A stretch of 64,000 nucleotides of DNA. It comes from Ficedula albicollis (lineage: Eukaryota; Chordata; Aves; Passeriformes; Muscicapidae). The notes under the pieces were generated by a model. The model was given only the letters and a program-made list of their open reading frames with translations, was not told the DNA's origin and did no database searches. The stretch covers positions 61,391,033-61,455,032 of the forward strand of contig NC_021677.1 in assembly GCF_000247815.1 (NCBI RefSeq), read 5' to 3'. Below are positions 24,755-35,190 of this stretch, piece by piece. The position numbers were made by a program, and so were the translations under genes. Position 1 is the first letter of the stretch. Every line of letters starts with the position of its first letter.

Positions 24755-25130
24755 ACCGTAAGGACCCGAGTGCTGCCAGCTGTTCCTGGCGAACCGGGAC
24801 AGCACAGCTGTGTTCCTTGGGGATGCCCTGGCAGTGGGATTTGGCACTTGCACGCCGGCTGTACCCAGAGGGGCTGGGTGGGCTGTCCAGCCCGCCCGCA
24901 GCAGGACCTGCTGGTGGCTGGGATTCGTGTCGCGGGCCAGAAGGTGGCACTGCCGATACTGCCTTGGAAAGGTCCCACCGGCTCTGGCCAGAGCGGGGAA
25001 TTTGGGGGAAATGCTGCGGAAACCAGGGATGCGTGTGGAAGGGTAGCGGGGTCTGAGAGAGCCTAAAGCGATCAGCGTGAATGGACAAGTGTGGGTGCGA
25101 GTGGTGCGAGCATCCCGGTGCTTCACCTTC
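24755..25130. promoter_or_regulatory. CpG-island-like block
   Basis: About 22 CpG dinucleotides counted by eye in roughly 376 bases, with high GC. The surrounding tens of kilobases are CpG-poor and mostly AT-rich. Both strands are open for 78 to over 200 codons, as expected for GC-rich DNA. It could be a promoter or first exon of an unannotated transcript, a CpG-rich regulatory element, or a residual transposon. No TATA box, convincing donor site or protein domain was identified. It is the best promoter candidate in the window. Confidence 0.4.
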
Positions 25131-25536
25131 CACTGGCAAGATTTTAATCGTACTAATCACAGAATCAGACTCTGCAAAATTGTGGGAACTTGCAGATTAT
25201 TGCAAGCCCCCGAAGCGAGTGAGCCTGGCAGGAGGTTGAAAAGTGAGCATTGCAGAGGAGTGCTTGGCTTTGGCTGGACACTATGGAAAGCTGGGTTGTT
25301 TTCTGCTGAAAATGGGCAAAACTTTGCCTTGCCAGCCCTCCTCTGTCTGCCTTGGCAGTGCTGGGTGGGAGAACTGCTCTTATCTCTTGCATTTCTCTCT
25401 GACTAAACAGCCTTTTGTCAGTCAATGCTCAGTAATGGGGGAGAAACTGATCGGTCTGGGTTTGGCTAAAAACAGGAGACTGACACTGGCAGGAAGGAGC
25501 AGGTGAACAGCTGGCTGTGAGCTATTTGTTAACACA
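25131..25536. other. Unique non-coding sequence
   Basis: Downstream flank of the CpG-rich block. Frames up to 109 codons without recognisable features. Confidence 0.45.
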
Positions 25537-25578
25537 GGTTATATATATACACATATATATGTGTGTATTTATATATAC
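25537..25578. repeat. TA/CA-rich dinucleotide repeat with palindrome
   Basis: Alternating TA, CA and TG run. It contains the perfect 16-base palindrome ACACATATATATGTGT at 25549-25564, which could extrude as a hairpin or cruciform. Confidence 0.9.
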
Positions 25579-27540
25579 CTAGATTTTCGGAGGTTATACA
25601 CCCGGCTTCTTCACCCCGAGACCGTGTGTATTTAGAAGAGGATTTTGTGCCCTGCTCCAAGGGAAGCCTCTTAAAGACAGTTTGATTGGAAATTACTGTG
25701 CAAGGCCAGTGGGCGATTCATCATCCAAATTACTTATCCCTCCCCCAAAGTCTCTCTAAAGTTTCCTGTCAGAGCTCATGTGCCCTGAGGAAAAGTGCTT
25801 TTTCTTTCTTCATTCCTTCACTCCTCACTAGCTACTTGTGTGGGTGTCCTGGGGTCTTGGAGAAAGTGGTGCTGTGCCTGGATTTGTCTCAGCTTAACTC
25901 CTCTCTGATTCCATCCAGACCAGAGCCTGGAGTCACTTATTAAAGTCAAAGGTGTCCACCTGTGGGAAGGCCTGCTGGGCACATCAGGTGGGAGCTTTAC
26001 CTTCTCCAGAGCATCTCCCAGCTGCTCCCCCTCCATGGCCATGTGGAGATGCTAAAACAGGTGACGGGAGAAGGAGATCTCCACTCCTAAAGCTGTTACC
26101 CCTTGTGAGCAGCCACCTCGGCAGGATTTGTGCCTGGGTACAGTGCCTGGCTCAGGAGAAGAGCAGAGCCCACAGAGCCCTGTGGGGACCAGCTGGATTG
26201 AATCACAGAGTGACAGGTTCTCCTTCTGCTGTCCTGCTGTGGGTAGGAGCTGCCAGCAAACACACAGTAATGAGCAGTTGGACAGAAGAGACTTGTGAAC
26301 TGGGAAGATGCATAAGAGCTCAGAAAAGACATCAAGATCAGTGTTTTGCCCCAGGAGCACCAGCCCTTTACCTGGAAGAGAGTGAGAGGGGGGCATTAAC
26401 TCGGTCTCTGTGCTCTGCTCTTCATTTGAACACGTAAGAAATGCCTTCACTGCAGAGGGCCAAGCTCCCAGACAGATGCAAGAGGCTTGTGCAGGGGAGG
26501 TAAGTCCTGCTGCATCCTACCCTACTCCCTCTTCCCCTCTGTGGGCAGACAGGGTGGCTCGCAGTGTGACCAAGCGTAAATGATGCGGCTCTCGGAATTG
26601 GCAGGGAGGGAATTTGATGGTTTTTTTTTTTCCTGGTCAGGATTGCACTTGCAGCTTACAGCAGGCTGGCCTCTGCTGAGAGGCAGATGTGACTTTGCTG
26701 TGCTGCAGAGCCAGCCCCAATCCCTCCTCTGTGAGCCCTGGTGGAGTCCTGAGGTGGAAAAGCCGAGTGCAGCTCCGGAGGGCACACGTTTCCTGTCTCT
26801 TCCTCCTGGCAGGTTTTGTCTGCAGACGCTGGCTTGAGCACCCCATAATTACATTTTCGCATTTTTTAATATAGCAACACATGGCTGGGCTTGTGGTAGG
26901 GAGCCAAGTGATGTCTTTGGGCTGTGAGGACTATAAATAACCAAAGGGATCATTTTATTTGGTTATGGAAGGAAGGAGGTCTTTCTTCAGCAGTTGCTGT
27001 ACAAACACAGCTTTGGAGCAAATAAAGAAGGGTTCTTTTTTTTTTTCCTATATGTTAGGGAGATACCCACGGATTCAGCAGAATGCCTCAAAAGTGAAAA
27101 ATCCCTTGAGTTACATTTCTTTACACAAGGCCTTCACACACTGTCAAGCTGCCCAAATTATAGCTTTGTTTTCATTTTAGTTGTGGCAATTATTGTGCTT
27201 TTGTTAAAAATACCATTCTGTGCCTATTCTAAGCTCTCAGCAGCAAGGACTGTCTTAAAATAAATGTATGTGCTGTGCCAGGCACAATAGATCTCATCTG
27301 TGCCCAAGACCTTGGGGCACGACTGCCATATATACAGCAAACAGCTGGTTTGTGTGACAAGATGCAACTTTTCAGGTCTAGATCTTGGCACTATGAATCT
27401 TGAAATCCATTATTCCTCCTTTTTTCTCCCCACTGTGCTGCTTGGCACTCCTGTGTAGGCTGTATCTGATTGCACTCTCCTGTCAAACAATCTTGTCACT
27501 TCATCCCCAGCACATCTTTCCCTCCCGTGGTGATGCCCCA
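25579..27540. other. Unique non-coding sequence
   Basis: About 2 kb. Frames up to 161 codons (25952-26437) have no recognisable domains, and a frame on the opposite strand is open over the same bases. No transposon is recognised. Confidence 0.45.
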
Positions 27541-27967
27541 TGGATCTGTACCCTGAGCCCCACATCCAGGCAGCCCCTGGATCTGTACCCTGATCCTAAA
27601 ATCCAGGCAGCCCCTGGATCTGTACCCTGATCCTAAATCCAGGCAGCTGCTGGATCTGTACGCTGATCCTAAATCCAGGCAGCTGCTGGATCTGTACCCT
27701 GATCCTAAATCCAGGCAGCTGCTGGATCTGTACCCTGATCCTAAATCCAGGCAGCTGCTGGATCTGTACCCTGATCCTAAATCCAGGCAGCTGCTGGATC
27801 TGTACCCTGATCCTAAATCCAGGCAGCTGCTGGATCTGTACCCTGCTGGATCTGTACCCTGATCCTAAAATCCAGGCAGCTGCTGGATCTGTACCCTGAT
27901 CCTAAATCCAGGCAGCCCCTGGATCTCTACCCTGATTCCCACATCCAGGCAGCCCCTGGATCTGTGT
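27541..27967 (+). repeat. 36-bp minisatellite, about 12 units
   Basis: Units begin 'tggatctgtaccctgatcc' and end 'aatccaggcagctgc'. Unit starts read at 27541, 27578, 27615, 27651, 27687, 27723, 27759, 27795, 27831, 27847, 27884 and 27920, plus a partial at 27957. Central units are 36 bp and nearly identical. Edge units are 37 bp and carry 'cagcccc' in place of 'cagctgc', and the outermost have 'cccacatcc'. One unit (27831-27846) is cut to 16 bp. No spacers occur, so this is not a CRISPR array. Confidence 0.95.
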
Positions 27968-28130
27968 GTTGCTCTGACCAGCAGTGCTGAGCAGCAGACA
28001 GGAGCAAGGCTGTGGTTCTGCCCTTCCTTCCAGGGAATTTCTGATGGCAGCAGACTGGATCTTCAGCATTTCTTCACTGGGTGGGTGGCCTTGTGTCACC
28101 CAGTGCTGGGAGCACCCTGCTCTGAGGCCT
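27968..28130. other. Short unique segment
   Basis: Lies between the minisatellite and the next CR1. Nothing recognised. Confidence 0.5.
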
Positions 28131-28448
28131 CAGGGACACCTTTCACTATCCCAAGTCATTCCAAGCCCTGTCCAGCCTGGCTTTGGACACTTCCAGGGAT
28201 CCAGGGGCAGCCACAGCTTCTCTGGGCACCCTGTGCCAGGGCCTCCCCATCCTCACAGCCAAGAATTCCTTCCAGGGCGGGCAGCCACAGCTTCTCTGGG
28301 CACCCTGTGCCAGGGCCTCCCCATCCTCACAGCCAAGAATTCCTTCCCAATATCCCATCTAACCCTTTCCTCTGGTAGTATGAAACTATTCCCTCTTTTC
28401 CTGTCACTCAAGACCATTGTCCAAAGTCTCTCTCCAGCTCTCTTGGAG
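28131..28448 (-). mobile_element. CR1 LINE 3' fragment with internal 74-bp duplication
   Basis: Antisense CR1. It runs from 'gggacacctttcactatccc' through 'ccaagccctgtccagcctggc', 'ggcagccacagcttctctggg' and 'caagaattccttcccaatatcc' to 'tctctccagctctcttggag'. The segment from 'gcagccacagc' to 'aagaattccttcc' occurs twice, 74 bp apart (28207 and 28281), so a tandem duplication followed the insertion. The 178-codon plus-strand frame across it is a by-product. Confidence 0.92.
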
Positions 28449-29080
28449 CCCCTTTGGGTACTGGACACAACTGGTACACAACAGATTGAGATTGCTCTAA
28501 CTTGTGGAGTTTGCTTTTAGTGTGAATGACTGCACCTGAGGCTGAGGAATGTCTCAGCTTGCTGTGCATAGCTTTAGTTCTGCACTGGAATAAGGCTCCC
28601 ACGTCCCAGTGTCTGTGCCAAGTGCTGGATCTGCCATAAACAGTTTGCAGAACTTGAACACAAGCATCTCCTAAGAGAAAAGAGATGCTTGGGGGGGTTA
28701 CAAACACCTCTTGTGCACCTGCAGAGACACACCAGAGAGACCTTTCTGAGCACCATGGACTAGGACACCTGGTGCATCTACACATTTGTTAGCATGTGTG
28801 ACAAAAACATAGCCAGGTGAAATGGGGACATTTCTGCCCCCTTTTTGTTGATACAAAATGCGATCAAAGCATACTCCAACACCCCAAAGGGGTGAAGAGT
28901 ATTCACCACAGCCGTTCTCATTTCCTTCTGGGGAAACACACACACAATCCTACACACAACCCTACTTTGTGCACCAACACATGGAGGTCCCATTCCTGGT
29001 TGTGTGTGAGCAGCTACATTTCCATAGGGAAGGTGCTGTTCCTACAATTGCATTGGTACAAAGAGGCCACAGTTCCATGA
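28449..29080. other. Unique non-coding sequence
   Basis: About 0.6 kb, no recognised features. Overlapping frames up to 125 codons (minus) have no recognisable domain. Confidence 0.45.
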
Positions 29081-29174
29081 TTGCCCTCAATTAGCGGTGC
29101 TGCCAGGTCATTCCTAATATTGCCCTCAATTAGTGGTGCTGCCAGGTCATTCCTAATATTTTTTTTTTTTTTTT
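29081..29174. repeat. 39-bp two-copy tandem duplication plus T16 run
   Basis: The block 'ttgccctcaattag' to 'cattcctaata' occurs at 29081 and 29120 with one difference (tagcgg/tagtgg). A run of 16 T (29159-29174) follows at once. In the minus frame the unit encodes a repeated 13-residue peptide; this is incidental. Confidence 0.92.
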
Positions 29175-29399
29175 GATGGGCAGAACAGTGCAATGGATCT
29201 GACAGTGTGAATGTTTGGATGGGGTGCATTGACAGCAGTGGTGTCTATGGAGGGGAACAGCAAGTCCAGATTAAATAGCAGGGCGCTCTCTCTGTCAGGA
29301 TGGGGCAGTTTCAGGGAAAAAGCTCCCATTGTTTCCCTGGCCATATCGACTGGGCTGACACAAGGCCCTCTTGATTAAATGAACTGGCAGCAGAACAGC
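29175..29399. other. Short unique segment
   Basis: No feature recognised. Confidence 0.5.
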
Positions 29400-29620
29400 A
29401 AGTTCTTGTTAACCATACATGCCAAAAGGCCCTAACACAAACAATCCCCATTATAAATTAGGCCTTTTACAAACAATATTTCAAGAAACTACTTGTCCGT
29501 TTTCCATGCCATTATGCATTTTTAGGATGATTACATGTTTCTGCTGGATAATGGCCTTTTGCCAAGGGCAAAATGGAGTTTCAATAGGATTCATTATGAA
29601 GTGAAAAGTTTTTCTATTCC
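29400..29620. promoter_or_regulatory. Candidate conserved non-coding element
   Basis: Repeat-free AT-rich block with 'gttaaccatacatgcc', 'attataaattaggccttttac', 'ccattatgcatttttagg' and 'ggccttttgccaagggc'. Dense homeobox- and MEF2-like AT cores give it an enhancer-like look. Function is not shown. Confidence 0.3.
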
Positions 29621-30220
29621 CTACCTCCTGGAAGGAAAAAGCCACTCACAGATAATGCTCACGAGTTGCTTTAGATAATCAGCAAACGTTGCTTCCCAAA
29701 TGATAAGTACTTGTTTTTATCCTTCCTTAATCTCACAAGCCCCTTGTAGTCTTTTAATAGGAAGTGGTGGCAGCTGTGAAGGCCACTTGATCATTTGGGT
29801 CTGAGCAGAGTGTGAGGCTGCCCAGCTGATAAAAGCCAAGACAGCTCCAGCTATCAGGACAGCTATTAGAGGAGGAAGTGCTGTCTGCAGGGACAGGCCA
29901 TGCCAGGCAGCTCTTCAATGCACTGCTAAATAATTATGTTCCATTATAAACCTTTCCCCTGTTCGTTTCACTGAGCCTGACCTCTCCTGGATTTCAGACA
30001 TGTTCATATTGCAAGGGAATGTGAAATGCTGAGCTGTGGGGATGGGGCTGTCAGGGTTTGATCCTGCAAAGGGCTGAATGACCACGGCAGGAGCCCAACC
30101 CTTGGAGCCTGGTGCTGTGCACAGGAGTTCAGCACTGCTCAGTGTAACAGGAATTACACAGCAGCTTTGTGACTGGGATCCTGACGAAGGCAGAGGTTGC
30201 CTTGGGGATTGGAAAAAAAA
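29621..30220. other. Unique non-coding sequence
   Basis: About 0.6 kb. No gene or repeat recognised. Confidence 0.5.
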
Positions 30221-30222
30221 TA

Positions 30223-30264
30223 GGGGGGGGAATCTTGTAGTTTGGGGGGGGGTCCTTGTAGTTC
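30223..30264. repeat. G8 and G9 runs in a 21-bp imperfect duplication
   Basis: Runs of 8 G (30223-30230) and 9 G (30244-30252), each followed by a 'cttgtagtt' block, form an imperfect two-copy repeat with a 21-bp offset. Such G runs are prone to slippage and sequencing error. Confidence 0.85.
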
Positions 30265-30589
30265 GAGCCCTGGTCTGGGTCTCAGGAAACCTGGCTCAGT
30301 TTCCAGTCTTCCTTCAGAGTCCTTGGTTTTGATCAGTCTCCCACTGCCCTCATTTCTTGTTACATGTGAATGGAAATGATTTCTCCTTTCGGCCAACTCT
30401 CGGGATTATAGGATCTGAAGATAAAGACTCTGTCATCTGTACAGAATATCGTGATCAACAGGCTTTTGCCTGTCTTAGCTGAGCTTTGGAGATGTTACTG
30501 TACCAGATCCTATTTCTCTGATTTATGTCTCACACGGCCACTTCTGTTTATAAGGATTCCCATCATTCCCCATTACATGCTTCCCTCAT
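30265..30589. other. Unique non-coding sequence
   Basis: No feature recognised. Confidence 0.5.
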
Positions 30590-30830
30590 CATTACTGCAG
30601 GAATTTAACCAGGAGGGCAAACAAATAACTTGTTGGATGTGAGAACAAAAGCCCCAATTAATGAAAATTCCTTTTGAGGTGGCAAAAGCCATTTATTATA
30701 CCAATATAGCAATTATTATCAAGTTAGTGGTTCCAGGATTTCATTACTATTATTAAGAAGACAAGCCATTTATGCTGTTATAGTCTGAGGTATTTAGGAA
30801 CACTAATTAGGGCTTTTCAGCCCTGGAAGG
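30590..30830. promoter_or_regulatory. Candidate conserved non-coding element
   Basis: Repeat-free AT-rich block with 'ccccaattaatgaaaattcc', 'gccatttattataccaatatagc', 'caattattatcaagttag' and 'cactaattagggc'. Several TAATTA/ATTA cores occur. Enhancer-like in appearance only. Confidence 0.28.
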
Positions 30831-31744
30831 AAGGAGGATCAGCTCACGTTCACTGGGAAGGGAGCAGGGAGCTGAGTCTCTTGCCTGTGTGACAGTGAGG
30901 AGTCTGTGATGGCATCTGAGGAGTTAGATGAGGTGAGGGTGAACTGAGGCCACCTCACCCTAATTCTGCTTCCCCAGCTGAGAGGAGCCAGGAGAGCTGA
31001 GAGGAGGAGTAACCTGGGGGAAGGAATGTACTGTCCAAACTGAGGGAGGGTGTGGGAGTGAGATGTGGAGGAGCAGGAAAAAAGAAAAAAAAAAAAAAGG
31101 TGATCCTGGGATTTAGACAGTGAGCTGCACCTTTCATGCTGCCACAGTGGTCTTGTATGAGGTGAGATGCTTTTATTGTCATTATGTTTTTCTTTTTCTG
31201 GGTACTGGGCTTCATCTGATTGCAGGTGAGCTTAATATTCCAATGTGTGAACATGAAAAGTTATGTAAAACACAAAGTACTTTGCAATATCATGCTCTGG
31301 ACATGCAATATTTTTGACCTATAGTGATGTCCTCCTCTCTTTTCCCTGCTCAAGAGGGGAGTAATTCCATCTGCTGATACCACAGAAGAGACAGAGCCAT
31401 GAAAAAATTAATGTGGGATTAGGGTGATGGGTCAGGGAGAAAGGAGATTATGAGAGTTTGAGAGATGATTGTATTATGGGCATATATGTAAATACACAAC
31501 CTAAGCAATTCCCATAGTTTGTGCATTAAAAATAGTTATTTGTGTATTAAAAATAATTAAAATAGAACAGGTGGTTAGGGACTGTTCACACAGACAGGGG
31601 ATTTGAAATATACCTGTGGGGAGTTAGTTTTTAGGGGCTTTCTTAGAATATAAGTGTGTTTTATATAATATGTGTGTTACATTAAAAAAGAAACAAAACC
31701 AAAATGAGGGAAAGGGACTTTTTATACTGGCAACATCCAATATA
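30831..31744. other. Unique non-coding sequence
   Basis: About 0.9 kb. An A-rich run lies at about 31078-31098. No gene or mobile element is recognised. Confidence 0.5.
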
Positions 31745-32018
31745 TAATAGTGACAGGATAAGAGGCAATTATTTTAAGCTGAAAGACAGGGGATAAATTA
31801 GATATCAGGAAGAAATTCTTCCCTGTGAGGGGAGGAAGCCCTGGCACAGGGTGCCCAGAGAAGCCGTGGCTGCCCCTGGATCCCTGGAAATGTCCAAGGC
31901 CAGGCTGGATGGAGCTTGGAGCACCCTGGGATAGTGAAAGGTGTCCCTGCCCAGGGCAGGGGGTGGGACTGGATGCTCTTTGAGGTCCTTTCCAACCCAA
32001 ACCATTCTATGATTGTGT
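31745..32018 (+). mobile_element. CR1 LINE 3' fragment (J-like)
   Basis: Sense CR1, well preserved. It has 'gatatcaggaagaaattcttccc', 'ccctggcacagggtgcccagag', 'tggaaatgtccaaggccaggctgg', 'ggtgtccctgcccagggcagg', 'ggatgctctttgaggtcctttccaacccaaaccattctatgat' and a short tail. Overlapping minus-strand frames are not genes. Confidence 0.95.
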
Positions 32019-32278
32019 ACAAATGTGTGTATACTGACAGCGTATGTTTTTTATTTTGGAAAAGAAAAGAGATAAAAACATATGTATGTATAAAGTAATG
32101 CATGCCCAGTGAGCTGGGTCTCTTGGACTATAAAATCTGGTTCTCTCATGCTGCAGGCAGACAGGGTGAGTGCAAACAGGCATTGCCAGCTCCTGCTACC
32201 TCCTGTAGGCAGGACCGAGACACCAAGTGACAGCAGGTCACAAGCTGCCAGGGAGTGCTGGGAGAGACTCACTCGGTG
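32019..32278. other. Short unique segment
   Basis: No feature recognised. Confidence 0.5.
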
Positions 32279-32403
32279 AGGGTGTCTCCTGTGTAAATAT
32301 TACCACAGCCAAATCCCAGAATCCTGCTCCTGGATTAGGGTGTCTCCTGTGTAAATATTACCACAGCCTAGTGCAGCCAAATCCCAGAATCCTGCTCCTG
32401 GAT
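32279..32403. repeat. 58-bp tandem duplication with 10-bp insertion
   Basis: The block 'agggtgtctcctgtg' to 'cctgctcctggat' occurs at 32279 and 32337. The second copy carries an extra 'tagtgcagcc', which itself nearly repeats the neighbouring 'cacagcc'. Confidence 0.93.
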
Positions 32404-33598
32404 GTAGCAAACTCCACCTGAAAGTGCCAGAGTGATGGGACAAGGAGTCTGCAGGCCTGACACTGCTGTCCTGACAGGTCACACCCTGATAAAAGCAGCT
32501 GTGTACTCCCCAAAAGGCTGTTAAAGGCATTAGTCATTAGGTACTTAATTGTCTCTTTTCACCTGGACTCAGCTGACCTCTAATGACCAATATTTGTGCT
32601 CAAAGCAGCCGGGATGAATTGAAACAGGCCCCGAGAAAGTCTAAGAGCAAGTGACTTCTTGCCTAAGGCCGTGCAGGAGGGCTGTGGCAGAAACCCCAGC
32701 CACGAACCCAAAGTCATTCCTGGCTGCTGGAGTCACGCTGCAGTGGCTGTGCTCCTCTGCCAGGCTGCATTCACGGGGACAAGTGAAAGGGAGGAAATCC
32801 TCTCCCAGGCCTGGGAACTGGGAGCTCCATCCCCTGCCCCTGGAGAGGTGGAAAGGCTCATTGTCCTCTGCAAACTTGGCTTGGAGCCGTGCGAGGCTCT
32901 CCCACAGCGCGTGGGGAAAGCGCAGGCTGGAAAAATGATATAAAATGTATATATACCCTGAGATAATGGGAAGGAGGAGAGAGGAGAAGTGCTGCTGCCT
33001 GGGTGGAGAACAGCCCTGTCTGGTCATCCAACAGCTGCCTCTGGGCCTTCACAGCCCCACACTCCTGATACAGAACAAAGTGATCCACATGGAAACCCAG
33101 AACTTGTGTGTGGAGACCTTTTCAGCATGGGAAAAATGAAGAATGTCCAAGAGGACACTCCAGAAATTTAAATATATAGCTAACACACTGAAAAGACCAG
33201 GTTACTCTCTCCCAATTAGTTGCTTGAGCCATATGGCAGAAAGAAGGATATTATTAAGAAAAATAAGCGTTATTAGGGAAGGGGCAAGAAAACCTGAATA
33301 GAAAACAGATTGCTTCAAGGCACTTGAATTCTCTGCCCATTTTTGCTGTCAAAATCACCTAAAGTATATCCACAAACTAAGAAAATCTTAGGAAACCAAA
33401 CAAATAATAAACCCTGATAATCAGCAAGCTCCCCAAAGACCCTGCATGCCTCAGGAAGGGGAATTCCAATGAAAATCACTGCATTTCCAAACTGTTGGTT
33501 TCAGTGTTAATCTTCTGGAGCTGTTTTTAAACAAGGTCTGCAGCAGCTCATGTAGCCAGCTGAGCAGATGATGTGAATAAAAGAAATGAGCCAGAGAT

Positions 33599-33599
<1 letters not shown>
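32404..33599. other. Unique non-coding sequence
   Basis: About 1.2 kb. GC-richer near 32640-32930, with overlapping open frames on several strands and no recognisable protein. AATAAA occurs shortly before the poly-A run that follows. Confidence 0.45.

Positions 33600-33641
<42 letters not shown>
33600..33641 (+). repeat. 42-base poly-A run
   Basis: Uninterrupted A tract about 20 bases after 'gtgaataaaag'. An AATAAA motif at that distance before poly-A can mark an inserted mRNA copy, but no open frame and no target-site duplication was found. It may equally be a simple homopolymer. Confidence 0.9.
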
Positions 33642-33645
<4 letters not shown>

Positions 33646-35030
33646 ACAGGGTTTGGCTTTTAATTTTACCTCACCGTCTTTCATGCAGATGTGGCTGTGG
33701 GTAGGTATCAGCCAAGAAATCACAGGTGGCAGGGTTATCTTGCTATTTACTGAGCAATGATGCTGCTACCAGCTATTCAATAATAGGAAATGACTAATGA
33801 TGTGGTGGAAATTATGAACCAGGATTAATAAAACTTGAAAAGGAACAGTCTGGTCTGTTTGATCCTCTGAAGAGGAAGTCTGTCTGTGTACAAGTCTTTT
33901 CCCTGAGGTGGTGTTCTTATTAGTCTGATCTGAGTATGGAGCAAAGGGAACTGAGTTTGGAAGTGGCTTAAAAAAGAAGACAGTAAAAGAGGACATGAAG
34001 TATTGTTGAAAAACATCCCTGGGTGACAGGCTCCTTCCTAATGCTGCCTTGCAGGAGGGTGGGGGTAAGTCACAGGAAGGCAGCTCCAGCCTGCACATTG
34101 CTCACAAGCAGAAAGAAATTTCTTGGAGAGAAATTTCTCAGGTCCGATTTCGCTGTTCTTTCTCCTGCCAAATCCTCCTTGAGTCATTTTTCTCGATGAG
34201 GGACTACAGTCCTAGGCTAATTCCAGTGCTGTGAGCAGCCTGGTGAATGGGAGGTGCCATTCCCGTGGCAGTGCTGTGAGTAATTTATCAGTGGAGAGCT
34301 GGAGGCCTTTCACAGGGCTGGTGCAGATGCTGTGATTTCAAAGCAACAAGGTGCCCTTAAAAATCAGGCCCAAGAAAGAGAAGTGGAAGGCCTGGATGGA
34401 GTAGACTCCTGGATGGATCCTAATGGAAGAGGTTTCGGGATGTATATCCTAAAATGAGTGCATAGGTGTTGGAGAATTGGAGTTTTCCTGGGTAAAACCA
34501 CCACCAGCTGAGATGGCACCAAGAATAAAATATGATTGATGTGGCAAGACTGACATCTAGGACACGTGGTGGGTTCCAGGATGTTACCACAGGAGTGGGG
34601 AAACCGGCCTCCCCCAAGTTCCCTTCCATTTCTGAGGGAAGAGACTTGGGCTTTCTTGTTTTCAAGGCATTTTATCTATTTCTTAGGTTCCTTGATGTAT
34701 GAAATTCTCATGACTGCTTTGGTGAGCCACTGACCTCTTCTGCTGTCCTTGAGGCAGGTCACAGTTGTATCTACAGTGAAGTTCATGCAGTAGGGAGCTG
34801 AGTGAGGATGCTGAGTGCCCTGTAATGTTGGATAATGTGTGAAGGAAATGTTTTCCTGGAATAGAAGATGTGTCATTGCCTGAGATTGCAGAGATGTGTG
34901 TCCAGTGTGGTTCTGTCTGGTCCAATATTTCCACCAAAAATGCGGCCAGAATTTGACAATCTGGAATATTTGTGCCCAGCTCTAGTCCCTTGCTTTAGGC
35001 CTTCTTGGCTTTGGCACTGTTTGAACCTCT
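33642..35030. other. Unique non-coding sequence
   Basis: About 1.4 kb. Frames up to 110 codons with no recognisable features. Confidence 0.5.
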
Positions 35031-35033
35031 CAT

Positions 35034-35190
35034 GCTCTCAGGCGTGGTGGGAATCTTTGGCTGCCTGTGGAGTTGGGCTCCACGATCCTTGTGAGCTCTC
35101 AGGCGTGGTGGGAATCTTTGGCTGCCCGTGGAGTTGGGCTCCATCATCCTTGTGAGTCCCTTCCAGCTCAGCACATGCTGTGATTCTATG
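35034..35190 (+). mobile_element. CR1 LINE 3' end with internal 61-bp duplication
   Basis: The final CR1 segment reads 'gtggagttgggctccatcatccttgtgagtcccttccagctcagcac' and ends in 'gtgattctatgac'. The preceding 61 bases, starting 'gctctcaggcgtgg', occur twice (35034 and 35095) with about three differences. Confidence 0.85.

Noticed and set aside
24416..25126. 236-codon minus-strand frame, the longest without N or homopolymer
   Set aside because: It runs from a CpG-rich block into a CR1, several other frames are open over the same bases, and no domain or compositional sign of coding is seen.
27541..27967. 36-bp repeats as a CRISPR array
   Set aside because: The units abut without spacers and the host is a vertebrate; it is a minisatellite.
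27984..28520. 178-codon plus-strand frame
   Set aside because: Its repeated middle part is the antisense of a CR1 with an internal 74-bp duplication.
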